From contig JAAQVN010000001.1 in the NCBI GenBank assembly GCA_011754535.1, forward strand, positions 372,001 through 436,000: a stretch of 64,000 nt of DNA, written 5' to 3'. Made by a program: the position numbers and the translations under genes. Positions 20,708-29,082 of the stretch are shown here, piece after piece (position 1 is the stretch's first letter; the number at the start of each line of letters is the position of its first letter). The notes beneath the pieces are model-generated. The model was given only the letters and a program-made list of their open reading frames with translations, was not told where the DNA came from and searched no databases. This DNA is from Enterobacter asburiae (GTDB taxonomy: Bacteria > Pseudomonadota > Gammaproteobacteria > Enterobacterales > Enterobacteriaceae).

Positions 20708-20798
20708 GGATTCTTATCATCTGGGTACACGCCGCGCAGTATAATCGCGGTAGCAAAAGAAAAAAATGGGTGCATTAAGACCTCAGCATCCTACAAGC

Positions 20799-20822
20799 CG
20801 GGCGGAACCGTGGTTCCGCCCG
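20799..20822. terminator. Perfect hairpin downstream of hok
   Basis: GGGCGGAACC GT GGTTCCGCCC is a perfect 10-bp inverted repeat 7 bp past the hok stop. There is no T tract on either side, so it may be an mRNA 3' stabilising hairpin rather than a simple terminator. Confidence 0.5.
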
Positions 20823-20828
20823 AAGAGG

Positions 20829-20981
20829 TTAGCCTGCGTTGCAGGCTAATTTTGCCGCCACCTCCTGATGTTCACCCTTTATTGAAAACTCGCAGAGCTT
20901 ACCACGAGTAATAAAGGTAAAAATCACTATCGTCAGGCAAACAATAAAGACGATGCCTAACGCAGTTTTTAATGGCGTCAT
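20829..20981 (-). CDS. hok: Hok/Gef-family type I toxin
   Basis: A 50-residue reading frame encodes MTPLKTALGIVFIVCLTIVI.. followed by FTFITRGKLCEFSIKGEHQE and VAAKLACNAG. A single membrane helix (about residues 7-25) then R-x-x-LCEF and EVAAKLAC are the hallmarks of the Hok/Gef toxins, which damage the inner membrane and depolarise the cell. AAGGAG lies nine bases before the ATG. The untranslated leader upstream is homologous to the plasmid R1 hok leader. K-12 has no hok gene between yjcO and fdhF, so this is a lineage-specific insertion. Confidence 0.9.
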   Translation of the reverse strand: MTPLKTALGIVFIVCLTIVIFTFITRGKLCEFSIKGEHQEVAAKLACNAG

Positions 20982-21130
20982 GCCTTTTACTCCTTGTCAA
21001 AAAAAGAATAAGAGGCTACTCTCAACCTGTTGGTAGTTGAGGGAGTAGCCTCGGGTAAATGAAAATTTCCCGGGGCTTCCTACTTTCTGTCCCTCAACAA
21101 TGCTCAAGACAGAAAGTCTTAAGCACCCGC
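20982..21130 (-). promoter_or_regulatory. hok mRNA leader with inhibitory folds
   Basis: On the minus strand the leader reads GACTTTCTGTCTTGAGC..GACAGAAAGTAGGAAGCCCC, then AAATTTTCATTTACCCGAGGC, then a long hairpin (GAGGCTACTC..GAGTAGCCTC, plus-strand 21012-21052) just before the AAGGAG of hok. The CTTTCTG/CAGAAAG stem, AGCCCCG box, AATTTTCATT stretch and GAGGC box follow the same order as in the R1 hok leader as I remember it. A possible promoter (TTGCAT..TAAGAT) lies at about 21140-21165. I do not see an obvious mok start codon. Confidence 0.65.
21029..21090 (+). ncRNA. sok: Putative Sok-type antisense RNA
   Basis: A plus-strand promoter TTGTCA (20994-20999), 17-bp spacer, TACTCT (21017-21022) would start an RNA near 21029 that is fully complementary to the hok leader, as in hok/sok loci. 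A small stem (CGGG..CCCG, about 21052-21072) may end it. Extent and ends are estimates. Confidence 0.5.
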
Positions 21131-21254
21131 CGCACATCTTATCCCTCTGAATTAAAATGCAAAGATGTAATTCTTTTCAGCGCGAATTACATTATTTTTG
21201 CGAGCCGCTTTCCAGAATAATAATTGATATTTTTAATGTGCTAAGCGGAAATAA

Positions 21255-21285
21255 AAAGGGAGTGAATATATCACTCCCTTTATTC
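21255..21285 (-). terminator. Rho-independent terminator of fdhF
   Basis: AAAGGGAGTG..CACTCCCTTT, 18 bp past the fdhF stop, continues on the minus strand as TTTTTATTTCC. The plus strand also has a short T run, so weak bidirectional action is possible. Confidence 0.82.
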
Positions 21286-21303
21286 AACGATTAAATAACG
21301 GCT

Positions 21304-23451
21304 TCAGCCCATTGCGCTTTCACGCAGCCGCGCTTTCAGCTTGTTATATTCGTCGATCACATACTGTTCCGCCGCGCGTTGATCCGCAATCGGCTCCACG
21401 TTGACGGCGCAGTATTTATACTCCGGCGTTTTGGTTATCGGGCTTAGGTTCTCCGTCACCAGCTCGTTACAGGCACCAATCCACCACTGGTAGGTCATAT
21501 AGACCGCCCCCTTGTTTGGACGGTCGCTGACCTGCGCGCGGGTGATGATGCGGCCTTTGCGCGAGTTCACCCACACCAGCGCTTCATCCTCAATGCCGAG
21601 GCGCTCCGCGTCGGCGGTGTTGATCTGCGCGTAGCCCGGCTCATCCGCCAGCGCCGCCAGCGCGGCGCAGTTGCCGGTCATCGAGCGACAGGAGTAGTGA
21701 CCCACTTCACGCACGGTGGAGAGCACCATCGGAAACTCCTCGGTAAGCTTATCGATCGGCGCGACCCAGTCGCAGGTGAAGAACTGCGCCAGCCCGTTCG
21801 GGGTGTCGAACTTCTCTTTAAAGAGGTACGACGTCCCCTGGTCAGCTTCGGACTCATCGCGGCACGGCCACTGGATATACCCCAGCTCACCCATTTTTTC
21901 ATAGGTGGCGCCGTAGAAGTCCGGACACAGACTGCGCAACTCATCCCAGATTTCCTGAGTGTTGTTGTAGTGCATCGGGTAGCCCATGCGGGTGGCGATT
22001 TCGCTGATGATCTGCCAGTCGGTTTTCAGATCCCACTTCGGCTCGACCGCCTTAAAGAAGCGCTGGAAGCCGCGATCCGCCGCCGTGTAGACGCCTTCAT
22101 GCTCGCCCCAGGAGGTCGACGGTAAAATGACATCCGCCGCCGCTGCAGTTTTGGTCATGAAGATATCCTGGACAATCACCAGCTCCAGATCCTCAAACCC
22201 TTTGCGCACCGCAGAGAGCTCGGCGTCGGTCTGGAGCGGATCTTCACCCATGATGTAGGCCGCACGCACTTCGCCGTGCGCCGCGCGGTGCGGCAGCTCG
22301 CTGATGCGATAGCCGGTATGTTCCGGCAGGCTCTCGACGCCCCAGGCTTTTGCGAATTTCTCGCGGTTTTCCGGGAACTTGACGTACTGGTAGCCCGGAT
22401 AAGTATCCGGCAGCGCCCCCATGTCGCACGCGCCCTGGACGTTATTCTGGCCGCGCACCGGGTTCACGCCCACATGCGCCTTGCCCAGGTTTCCCGTCAG
22501 CATCGCGAGGCTTGTCAGGGAACGCACGGTTTCCACGCCCTGGTAGAACTGGGTCACGCCCATGCCCCAGAGAATGGCGGCGGTTTTCGCCCCGGCATAC
22601 ATCCGCGCCGCCTGGCGGATCTCCTGCGCACTGACGCCGGTTATTGCCTCTACCGACTCCGGCGTGTAGCCTTCGACGATTTTCCGATACTCTTCAAAGC
22701 CTTCCGTACGGCTCGCGACAAACGCCTGGTCGTAAAGATTCTCCTCAATAATGACGTGCCCCATTGCGTTCAACAGCGCGATGTTCGAGCCGTTTTTCAA
22801 CGCGATGTGCATATCCGCAATGCGCGCGGTTTCGATTTTGCGCGGATCGCAGACGATGATTTTCGCCCCGTTCTGTTTAGCGCGAATAACGTGATTCGCG
22901 ACGATAGGGTGAGAATCCGCCGGGTTGTAGCCAAAGATGAATACGAGATCGGTATTATCTATCTCGTTGATGGCATTACTCATTGCGCCGTTACCGACCG
23001 ACTGGTGCAGACCTGCAACCGATGGGCCGTGTCAGACGCGAGCGCAGCAGTCGACGTTATTGGTTCCAATAACGGCGCGTGCGAATTTTTGCATCACATA
23101 GTTGGTTTCATTCCCGGTCCCGCGTGAGGAGCCGGTCGTCTGAATCGCATCCGGGCCATACTTAGCCTTGATGGCGCCGAGGCGCGTGGCGACATAATCC
23201 AGCGCCTCATTCCAGGAGACGGCTTCCAGCTTGCCGCCGCGCTCGCGGCGGATCATAGGGGTTTTCAGGCGCGGGGTGAGGATTTGGGTATCGTTAATAA
23301 AATCCCAGCCGTAATACCCTTTCAGGCACAGCGTGCCCTGGTTGGTTTTCCCCTGCGCGGCCTCCGCCCGGACGATTTTGCCGTTATCGACCACCAGGTG
23401 GATCTTGCAACCTGAGGCACAATAAGGGCAAACCGTGACGACTTTTTTCAT
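21304..23451 (-). CDS. fdhF: FdhF, formate dehydrogenase H (selenoprotein)
   Basis: FdhF oxidises formate in the cytoplasmic formate hydrogenlyase complex using Mo-bis-MGD, a [4Fe-4S] cluster and selenocysteine. The frame is continuous from ATG 23451 (MKKVVTVCPYC) to 21304 when the in-frame TGA at 23032-23034 is read as selenocysteine at residue 140 (..CCARV-U-HGPSV..). That gives 715 residues, exactly the E. coli length. Cluster ligands C8, C11, C15 and C42 are present. A SECIS element follows the UGA and a sigma-54 promoter lies upstream, so FhlA/formate control is expected. The hyc partner genes are not in this window. Confidence 0.98.
22994..23034 (-). promoter_or_regulatory. UGA selenocysteine codon and bacterial SECIS in fdhF
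   Basis: The TGA at 23032-23034 is followed on the minus strand by CACGGCCCATCGGTTGCAGG and TCTGCACCAGTCGGTCGG, nearly identical to the E. coli fdhF SECIS hairpin with its apical GGUUGCAGGUCUGC loop bound by SelB. It directs selenocysteine insertion instead of termination. Confidence 0.95.
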
Positions 23452-23490
23452 CAGTCTGCTCCAGTTAATCAAATCTTTCGCACCCACTAA

Positions 23491-23506
23491 TGCAGCATCT
23501 ATGCCA
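23491..23506 (-). promoter_or_regulatory. Sigma-54 promoter of fdhF
   Basis: On the minus strand TGGCATAGATGCTGCA has GG and GC exactly 10 bases apart, as in the -24/-12 consensus TGGCAC-N5-TTGCA. It lies about 40 bp before the fdhF ATG. An imperfect palindrome, GTCAAAATTGAC (23580-23591), some 75-85 bp further upstream is a candidate FhlA activator site (low confidence). Confidence 0.8.
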
Positions 23507-23706
23507 TGTTTTTGATGTGGTTACTCCTGGGCTTTATGGGCGCTTTTCTGGTGAAAACCCTGACGAAAGGCCGACAATCGTCAAAATTGACGTGTCGAAT
23601 GGGCAGCGGATGTGACATGGGTTGAATTTCCGTCATGGAAAAAACCATTTCACTGGAGCCGGCGGCAGAATGGTTCAGACTTAACATAATCCCCTGATGG
23701 AAGCAT

Positions 23707-24441
23707 ATGATGAAACCGGCGATTCTGGTGGTTGATGACGATATGGCGGTCTGCGAACTGCTGCAGGACGTGCTGAGTGAGCACGTCTTTACGGTGCTTG
23801 TCTGTCATAACGGCCAGGACGCGCTGAGACGGGTGCAGCAGGAGCAGGATATCGCCCTTGTTCTGCTGGACATGATGCTGCCGGATATCAATGGCCTGCA
23901 GGTTTTGCAGCAGCTGCAAAAGCAGCACCCGGCGCTACCAGTAATCATGTTAACCGGGCTGGGCAGTGAATCAGACGTGGTGGTAGGGCTGGAGATGGGG
24001 GCCGACGATTATATTGGTAAGCCGTTTAATCCGCGGGTGGTGGTGGCCCGGGTTAAAGCCGTGCTGCGCCGTACCGGGGCGCTGGCGGCAGAAGCGCCGA
24101 TGCCACGCGTGGCGGGGATAACCTTTAACGACTGGACGCTGGATACCACCCGCTGTGAGCTGATTGATCCGCAGCGTAACGTCGTGCCCTTGACCCAGGG
24201 GGAATATGGCCTGCTGCTGGCGCTCACGCAGAATGCCCGTCGGGTACTTAGCCGCGAGCAACTCCTTGAGCTCACCCACAGCGAAAGTACCGAGGTGTTC
24301 GACCGCACAATTGACGTGTTGATCATGCGCCTGCGCCGGAAAATTGAAGCTAACCCGCATCAGCCTGCGCTGATTAAAACCATACGCGGGCTGGGCTACG
24401 TTTTTGCCGCCGATGTGTCGCATAGCCAGAAAGCGGCCTAA
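23707..24441 (+). CDS. OmpR-family response regulator of the sugar locus
   Basis: The 244-residue protein has an N-terminal receiver domain (acidic pair DDD at 10-12, phosphorylation site D55 in LLDMMLPD, T of MLTGLGS, K of GKPFNP). The C-terminal OmpR/PhoB winged helix (about 140-235; PLTQGEYGLLLAL, DRTIDVLIMRLRRKIE, IKTIRGLGYVF) binds DNA. Two ATGs are adjacent; 23710 has better spacing from GGAAG, but 23707 is also possible. No kinase gene is adjacent: the nearest is the hybrid kinase at the far end of the sugar operon. Its stop overlaps the stop of the convergent sugar kinase gene by 4 bp (CTAA). Confidence 0.9.
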   Translation: MMKPAILVVDDDMAVCELLQDVLSEHVFTVLVCHNGQDALRRVQQEQDIALVLLDMMLPDINGLQVLQQLQKQHPALPVIMLTGLGSESDVVVGLEMGADDYIGKPFNPRVVVARVKAVLRRTGALAAEAPMPRVAGITFNDWTLDTTRCELIDPQRNVVPLTQGEYGLLLALTQNARRVLSREQLLELTHSESTEVFDRTIDVLIMRLRRKIEANPHQPALIKTIRGLGYVFAADVSHSQKAA

Positions 24442-25442
24442 GTATTCTCTTTAATAAACAGTTGCAGTTCGGCCAGCGTTTTCGCGCCGTCAATCGCATT
24501 GGCCGCCAGCAGGCTGGCCCGCGCGCAGGCGTGCGCCAGATGAATACTCTCCGTTAGCGTCAGCGATTCATGACAGCCGTATAAAAAGCCCGCGCAAAAC
24601 GCGTCGCCCGCGCCGACGCTGCCGATAATCTCGTTCTGCTCCAGCTTCCACGACGGAACCCATTGGCCCGCTTCTCCCGGTGTTTCACCCCATGCCCCTT
24701 CCGGGCAGTGGATTACCACCCGCTGACGAACGCCTGCCGCCAGCAGCTGCGCCGCGGCATCGGCGATATGGGCGATGTTCAGCGCATCGTCGGCGTCGCG
24801 CATCTCCAGCCCGCTAAATTCGCCGGCTTCCAGCTCGTTAATCACCAGGTAATCGAGATGGCGCAGGGCAGGGAGTACCAGCGGCTGATAGCGCGGGTCG
24901 CCCTTGCGGGAGACCAGATCGAGCGAGGTTTCATACCCTTGCTCGCGCATTTGCGCCAGCAGCCGCGCGCTGCGGGTGCCAAATTCGTCATCCGGCATAT
25001 CCAGGCTGTCGAGCAGCAGCAGGTAGCCGACATGGAAGATCTTCATCGATCCGTCGAGACGATCGAAAGCGGGGAGATCCAGCAGGCGGTTGGCGCCCGG
25101 CGAGTGGAAAAAGGTGCGCTGCCCGCTGGGGTCGGTCATCACCTGCGACATGGAGGTCGGTGCGAAGGTGGTGCGCTGCACGCGCTGGCGGTTAACGTGA
25201 TACTGATCGAGCATCGCCAGAATGTAATCCCCGTCACCATCTTCCCCAATCAGCCCCACAGCCTGCAGCGGCAGGCTAACGTGCATTTTCGCCAGCGTCA
25301 GCAGAACGTTCAGCGGCGCGCCTCCGGTGGAACGTTCGCTGTGGGTGATTTCCGCCAGCCAGCCGCGCTCCGGCCACTGCACGATCTGGTGGACATGATC
25401 CACCAGCATATTGCCAGCGGCGATGATGCCTTTGCGTTCCAT
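24438..25442 (-). CDS. PfkB-family sugar (ketose?) kinase
   Basis: This 334-residue protein belongs to the PfkB/ribokinase family: an N-terminal GG motif (STGGAPLNVLLTLA, near residue 40), a central lid, and the C-terminal catalytic motif SVGAGDAFCAGF with the general base D280. Members phosphorylate ribose at C5, ketohexoses at C1, or sugar phosphates. Together with the adjacent isomerase and class II aldolase, a C1-ketokinase role is the simplest inference. It begins in the overlap TAATG with the aldolase stop and is the last gene of the operon. Confidence 0.85.
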   Translation of the reverse strand: MERKGIIAAGNMLVDHVHQIVQWPERGWLAEITHSERSTGGAPLNVLLTLAKMHVSLPLQAVGLIGEDGDGDYILAMLDQYHVNRQRVQRTTFAPTSMSQVMTDPSGQRTFFHSPGANRLLDLPAFDRLDGSMKIFHVGYLLLLDSLDMPDDEFGTRSARLLAQMREQGYETSLDLVSRKGDPRYQPLVLPALRHLDYLVINELEAGEFSGLEMRDADDALNIAHIADAAAQLLAAGVRQRVVIHCPEGAWGETPGEAGQWVPSWKLEQNEIIGSVGAGDAFCAGFLYGCHESLTLTESIHLAHACARASLLAANAIDGAKTLAELQLFIKENT

Positions 25443-26302
25443 TATGCCTGCCTCGCGCTGCCGAAGATGCGCATCTGTTCGGCGACCGTATCGGTAATGG
25501 CCTCTTCTATCCCCAGCAGCAGCTCGGCAAACTCATCGTACAGTGGCTGGCGGTTTGCCATGCGCTGATCAACGGCATCCAGCGCGGCCTGCGACATGCC
25601 GGTATAAAAATTAATTTTATGAATGCCCAGCTCGATGGCGCGGCGGAAGTCGGCATCGCTAATGCCGGAGCCGCCGTGTAAAACCAGCGGCAGACCCGTC
25701 TGCTGGCGAATGGCGTCCAGGCGGGGGAAATCGAGCTTCGGCTCGCCTTTGTATTTGCCGTGCGCGTTGCCGATGGCAACCGCCAGCGCGTCGATGCCGG
25801 TCTTATCGACAAATTCCCGCGCCAACTGAGGGTCGGTAAAGAACGCTTCATCCGCATGCCCGTAAAGCGCGCCGCCTTCATCACCGCCTACCGCGCCCAG
25901 CTCTGCCTCCACCGAGACGCCCACCGCGTGGCACATCTTCACTACCTCCCGCGTCTGGCGAATGTTTTCCTCGTAGCTCAGCGTCGAGCCGTCGAACATC
26001 ACCGAGCTAAACCCTAAGCGCAGGGCGCGCACCACCGCCTCAAAATGCAGACCGTGGTCGAGGTTGAGCACCACGGGAATATCGTGACGGGCGGCTTCGA
26101 ACTTCACCGCTTCGACAAGCGAATCCAGCGACACGTACTTAAAATGCACTTCGGCGATGTTGATGATAAACGGCGAGCGTTCCTGCTTCGCGGCGGCAAA
26201 CAGCGCGCGCAGGAAGTGGGAGTCAAGCACGTTAAACGCGCCCAGCGCATAGCGATGCGCTCTGGCGTGCTCCAGACCTTCGGCAAGAGAAATCAATGGC
26301 AT
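25442..26302 (-). CDS. Class II (zinc) ketose-phosphate aldolase
   Basis: The 286-residue protein has the FbaA/GatY/KbaY-type class II aldolase fold. GAFNVLDSHF lies near the N-terminus, NLDHGLHF carries D82 and metal ligand H83, VEAELGAVGG carries a Glu, IGNAHGKYKG a second His, and VLHGGSGI a third. Such enzymes split ketose-1-phosphates or bisphosphates into DHAP and an aldehyde. The exact substrate cannot be read from sequence; with the upstream isomerase a ketopentose- or ketohexose-1-phosphate is likely. Of two adjacent ATGs (26305 and 26302) the second has better spacing from AAGGGG. Confidence 0.87.
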   Translation of the reverse strand: MPLISLAEGLEHARAHRYALGAFNVLDSHFLRALFAAAKQERSPFIINIAEVHFKYVSLDSLVEAVKFEAARHDIPVVLNLDHGLHFEAVVRALRLGFSSVMFDGSTLSYEENIRQTREVVKMCHAVGVSVEAELGAVGGDEGGALYGHADEAFFTDPQLAREFVDKTGIDALAVAIGNAHGKYKGEPKLDFPRLDAIRQQTGLPLVLHGGSGISDADFRRAIELGIHKINFYTGMSQAALDAVDQRMANRQPLYDEFAELLLGIEEAITDTVAEQMRIFGSARQA

Positions 26303-26312
26303 CATTCACCCC

Positions 26313-26999
26313 TTATATCCGAAACAGGTTGTACTCGTTGCACAGCACCAGCAGCGCCGGTTCGTCTTCTTCGATGTTGTTATAGCGGGCAACGGGCTGC
26401 AAAAAGTGGTTGTCGTGCTCGTCGTCGTTTACCGATGACACCTCCCCGACCAGCACGTCGCCGAAGCCGCGTTCGCCCCAGAAACTGTGATACAGCCCTG
26501 GCGTAAGACAGATGCTTTCCCCAGGCGTGAGGCGCAGCTGGCTGCCGGGCGCGTGGGTCTGACGGCAGCCGTCGACGGTGACCGTCACGTCCGTGTTTTC
26601 GGTCTCTTCATGCGCTCCCGCATTCCACAATTCAACAATCAGATTCCCGCCGCCCCGGTTGATGATGTCTTCCCGCTTGCGCCAGTGGAAATGCATCGGC
26701 GTCACCTGGCCATCGCGCACGTGCATAATTTTTTCGGCATAGTTTTTTTCATAAGGCACGCCGTTGGGCGAGCCGTTGCGCAGGGTGAACAGCGTTAACC
26801 CCTGTGCGGCAAAATTGTTACCGCCGAACGCCGTCACGTCCCAGCCGAGCTTGAGGTCAAACACTTCCTGCCATGCGGCCTGCTCAAGCTGCTGCCATTT
26901 TGTGGGCGGAAAGCTGGCAAAAGGCGGGAGATGCACGTCGTGCATGGAAAAGAACTGTCGCGTGTGGCCGAGAATTTCATTGATGTCGGAGCGTTTCAT
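26313..26999 (-). CDS. D-lyxose-type ketol-isomerase (cupin fold)
   Basis: The 228-residue protein resembles the cupin D-lyxose isomerases, which interconvert D-lyxose and D-xylulose and also D-mannose and D-fructose. The metal site is clear: H103 and H105 (MHFHWRKRE), E110 and H171 (GLYHSFWGE). A homologue from E. coli O157:H7 encoded in a similar sugar cluster has, as I recall, the same ligands and has been structurally characterised. The start MKRSDINEI, preceded by GGGAGT, is preferred; upstream in-frame codons run into the repeat. It lies between the repeat pair following the binding-protein gene and the aldolase gene, 7 bp from the latter. Confidence 0.87.
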   Translation of the reverse strand: MKRSDINEILGHTRQFFSMHDVHLPPFASFPPTKWQQLEQAAWQEVFDLKLGWDVTAFGGNNFAAQGLTLFTLRNGSPNGVPYEKNYAEKIMHVRDGQVTPMHFHWRKREDIINRGGGNLIVELWNAGAHEETENTDVTVTVDGCRQTHAPGSQLRLTPGESICLTPGLYHSFWGERGFGDVLVGEVSSVNDDEHDNHFLQPVARYNNIEEDEPALLVLCNEYNLFRI

Positions 27000-27029
27000 G
27001 GGGACTCCCGGAGTTATGTGCAAAACCTT

Positions 27030-27112
27030 ACCCCTCACCCTAGCCCTCTCCCCATAGGTGAGAGGGAACTTGAACACCCTCTCCCCTATGGGGAGAGGGC
27101 AGGGTGAGGGGG
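27030..27112. repeat. Palindromic repeat pair, copy 4
   Basis: Two opposed units (CCCTCACCCTAGCCCTCTCC.. 27030-27066 and ..CCCTCTCCCCTATGGGGAGA 27076-27112) lie directly after the binding-protein stop, inside the operon. The mRNA hairpins could protect the upstream binding-protein message. Confidence 0.92.
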
Positions 27113-28054
27113 TTACTTAACCGTCCACCCTTTATAGGTCCCGACGTTCTTTTTATCGATCATCGTCACCGGGATCAGCACGGGCGCTTTCGGCGCAGGT
27201 TTGCCCTGTAGAATGTCATAGCCGATCTCCACCGCTTTTGCCGCCATCACCTGCGGATCCTGCGCCGGGGTCGCCACAAACAGGGAGTTTTCACGCTTCA
27301 GCGCCTCTTCACCGTCCGGCGAACCGTCCACACCGACGATAAAGAACTCGTTGCGCTGGGCCTGTTTCGCCGCCAGATCGGCACCGATCGCGGTCGGATC
27401 GTTAATCGCGAATACGCCGTCGATCTTCGGATTCGCCGCCAGCAGGGAGGTCATGACTTCCAGACCGCCTTCACGGCTGCCCTTGGCGTTTTGGTTATCT
27501 GAGAGTACCTTGATATCCGGATGTTTTTTGAATTCCGTCTGGCAGCCTTCCACGCGGTTTTGCACCGCAGAGACCGGTGGTCCGTTGATGATCACCACGT
27601 TGCCTTTGCCTTTCAGGCGGTCGGTAATGTACTTACAGGCCATTTCCCCCGCCTGGGTGTTATCGGAGGTGATGGTTGCATCGGCCCCTTCCGCCGCCAC
27701 GTCCACCGCGACGACCACGATCCCCGCCTCTTTAGCGCGCTTCACCGCCGGGCCGATCCCTTTGGAATCCGCAGCGTTGAGGATGATCATGTCCACCTTC
27801 GCAGCGATGAAGTTATCGATCTGCGAAACCTGCTGGCCCAGGTCGTAACCGCTGGAAACCAGCGTCACCTTGACGTTATCCCCCGCCAGCTTGCGCGCTT
27901 CCAGCTCGGCACCTTTGGTGATCTGCACGAAGAACGGGTTAGCCAGGTCGCCCACCGTCACGCCGATGGACTTCAGATCTTTTGCCTGCGCAAACGGCGT
28001 TGCGGCAAGCAGCGCGCCAGCACAGAGCGCGGTCACTAAGGGTTTCAAACGCAT
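27113..28054 (-). CDS. Periplasmic sugar-binding protein (RbsB type)
   Basis: The 313-residue protein has a 24-residue signal peptide (..AATPFAQA) and the type I periplasmic-binding fold: KSIGVTVGDLANPFFVQI at the mature N-terminus, then IDNFIAAKVDMIILNA and VFAINDPTAIGAD, as in RbsB/AlsB-like proteins. It delivers a monosaccharide to the permease. The specificity is not readable, but the cluster suggests a D-aldose such as D-lyxose. It is the third gene of the operon, after the ATPase and the permease. Confidence 0.92.
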   Translation of the reverse strand: MRLKPLVTALCAGALLAATPFAQAKDLKSIGVTVGDLANPFFVQITKGAELEARKLAGDNVKVTLVSSGYDLGQQVSQIDNFIAAKVDMIILNAADSKGIGPAVKRAKEAGIVVVAVDVAAEGADATITSDNTQAGEMACKYITDRLKGKGNVVIINGPPVSAVQNRVEGCQTEFKKHPDIKVLSDNQNAKGSREGGLEVMTSLLAANPKIDGVFAINDPTAIGADLAAKQAQRNEFFIVGVDGSPDGEEALKRENSLFVATPAQDPQVMAAKAVEIGYDILQGKPAPKAPVLIPVTMIDKKNVGTYKGWTVK

Positions 28055-28084
28055 CTTGTCTTCCTCGCTTGTAGGGTATTGTTG

Positions 28085-29080
28085 TTATGCACTTTGATGG
28101 TGTCGGGTACGGTATTTGTCGATCAGCACCGCTATGATGATCACCGCCCCTTTGATCACCAGCTGCCAGAAGTAGGAGACGCCCATCAGCGTCATGCCGT
28201 TGTTGAGGGTGGCGATGATCAGCGCACCCACCAGCGTGCCGGTGATCGTGCCGATCCCGCCGACGAAGCTTGTACCGCCGAGGATCACCGCCGCAATCGC
28301 ATCCAGCTCGTACCCCGTGCCGAGGTTGCCGTTGGCGCTGTAGAGGCGCGAGGCGCTCATGACGCCGCCAAGCCCGGAGAGCAGGCCGCTCATGCCGTAG
28401 ACAAACAGCAGAACCAGCCAGACCTTAATGCCCGTTAAGCGCGCCGCCTGCATGTTGCCGCCCACCGCGTAGATGTGAACGCCGAGCGTGGTGCGGCGCA
28501 GGATGAACCAGCACACCGCAATCACCGCCAGGGCGATCACCACCAGCCACGGAATGGGGCCGAGGTAGTTATTGCCGATCCACTCGAAGCTGATGTTTGA
28601 GTTGATCACCGTCGTGCCATCGGCCAGCAGGTACGCCGCACCGCGCAGCGCCGTGTAGGTGCCGAGCGTGACGATAAACGGCGGCAGCCCGGCAAAGGCT
28701 ACCAGCGCGCCGTTGAATAATCCCAGCACCATGCCGAGCATCAGCGCCGCTGGAATAGAGAGCATCGCAAATTCAGGGATTAGCGAGACCACCATCGCCG
28801 CCACCGCCGTGGTGCCCAGAATCGAACCTACGGAGAGGTCGATCCCGCCGGTCAGGATGATGAAGGTCATCCCGGCCGCCAGCACGATGTTGATGGATGC
28901 CTGGCGGGTGATATTGAGCAGGTTACTCTCGGTGAAGAAGTTCGGGGCAATAAAGCCAAATACCGCCACAATCAGGATCAGAATCGGTAAAATTCCGATC
29001 GTTTGCATCAGATCGCTCATCAGCATTTTTTTAGCGGAGGCGGATTTCGCCACCTGCTGCGGATGGGTAGGAGTTGTCAT
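28085..29080 (-). CDS. Sugar ABC transporter permease (RbsC type)
   Basis: The 331-residue membrane protein has about 8-10 hydrophobic segments and RbsC/BPD_transp_2 signatures such as GGIDLSVGSILGTTAVAAMV, GLPPFIVTLGTYTALRGAAY and ILGGTSFVGGIGTITGTLVG. It should form the homodimeric channel of the importer with the flanking ATPase and binding protein. It starts 2 bp after the ATPase stop, a tight operon junction. Confidence 0.93.
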   Translation of the reverse strand: MTTPTHPQQVAKSASAKKMLMSDLMQTIGILPILILIVAVFGFIAPNFFTESNLLNITRQASINIVLAAGMTFIILTGGIDLSVGSILGTTAVAAMVVSLIPEFAMLSIPAALMLGMVLGLFNGALVAFAGLPPFIVTLGTYTALRGAAYLLADGTTVINSNISFEWIGNNYLGPIPWLVVIALAVIAVCWFILRRTTLGVHIYAVGGNMQAARLTGIKVWLVLLFVYGMSGLLSGLGGVMSASRLYSANGNLGTGYELDAIAAVILGGTSFVGGIGTITGTLVGALIIATLNNGMTLMGVSYFWQLVIKGAVIIIAVLIDKYRTRHHQSA

Positions 29081-29082
29081 AA

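Noticed and set aside
21304..23451. fdhF split by an in-frame TGA, looking like a broken gene
   Set aside because: The TGA is at selenocysteine position 140 and is followed by a near-identical SECIS; total length equals E. coli FdhF, so it is intact.
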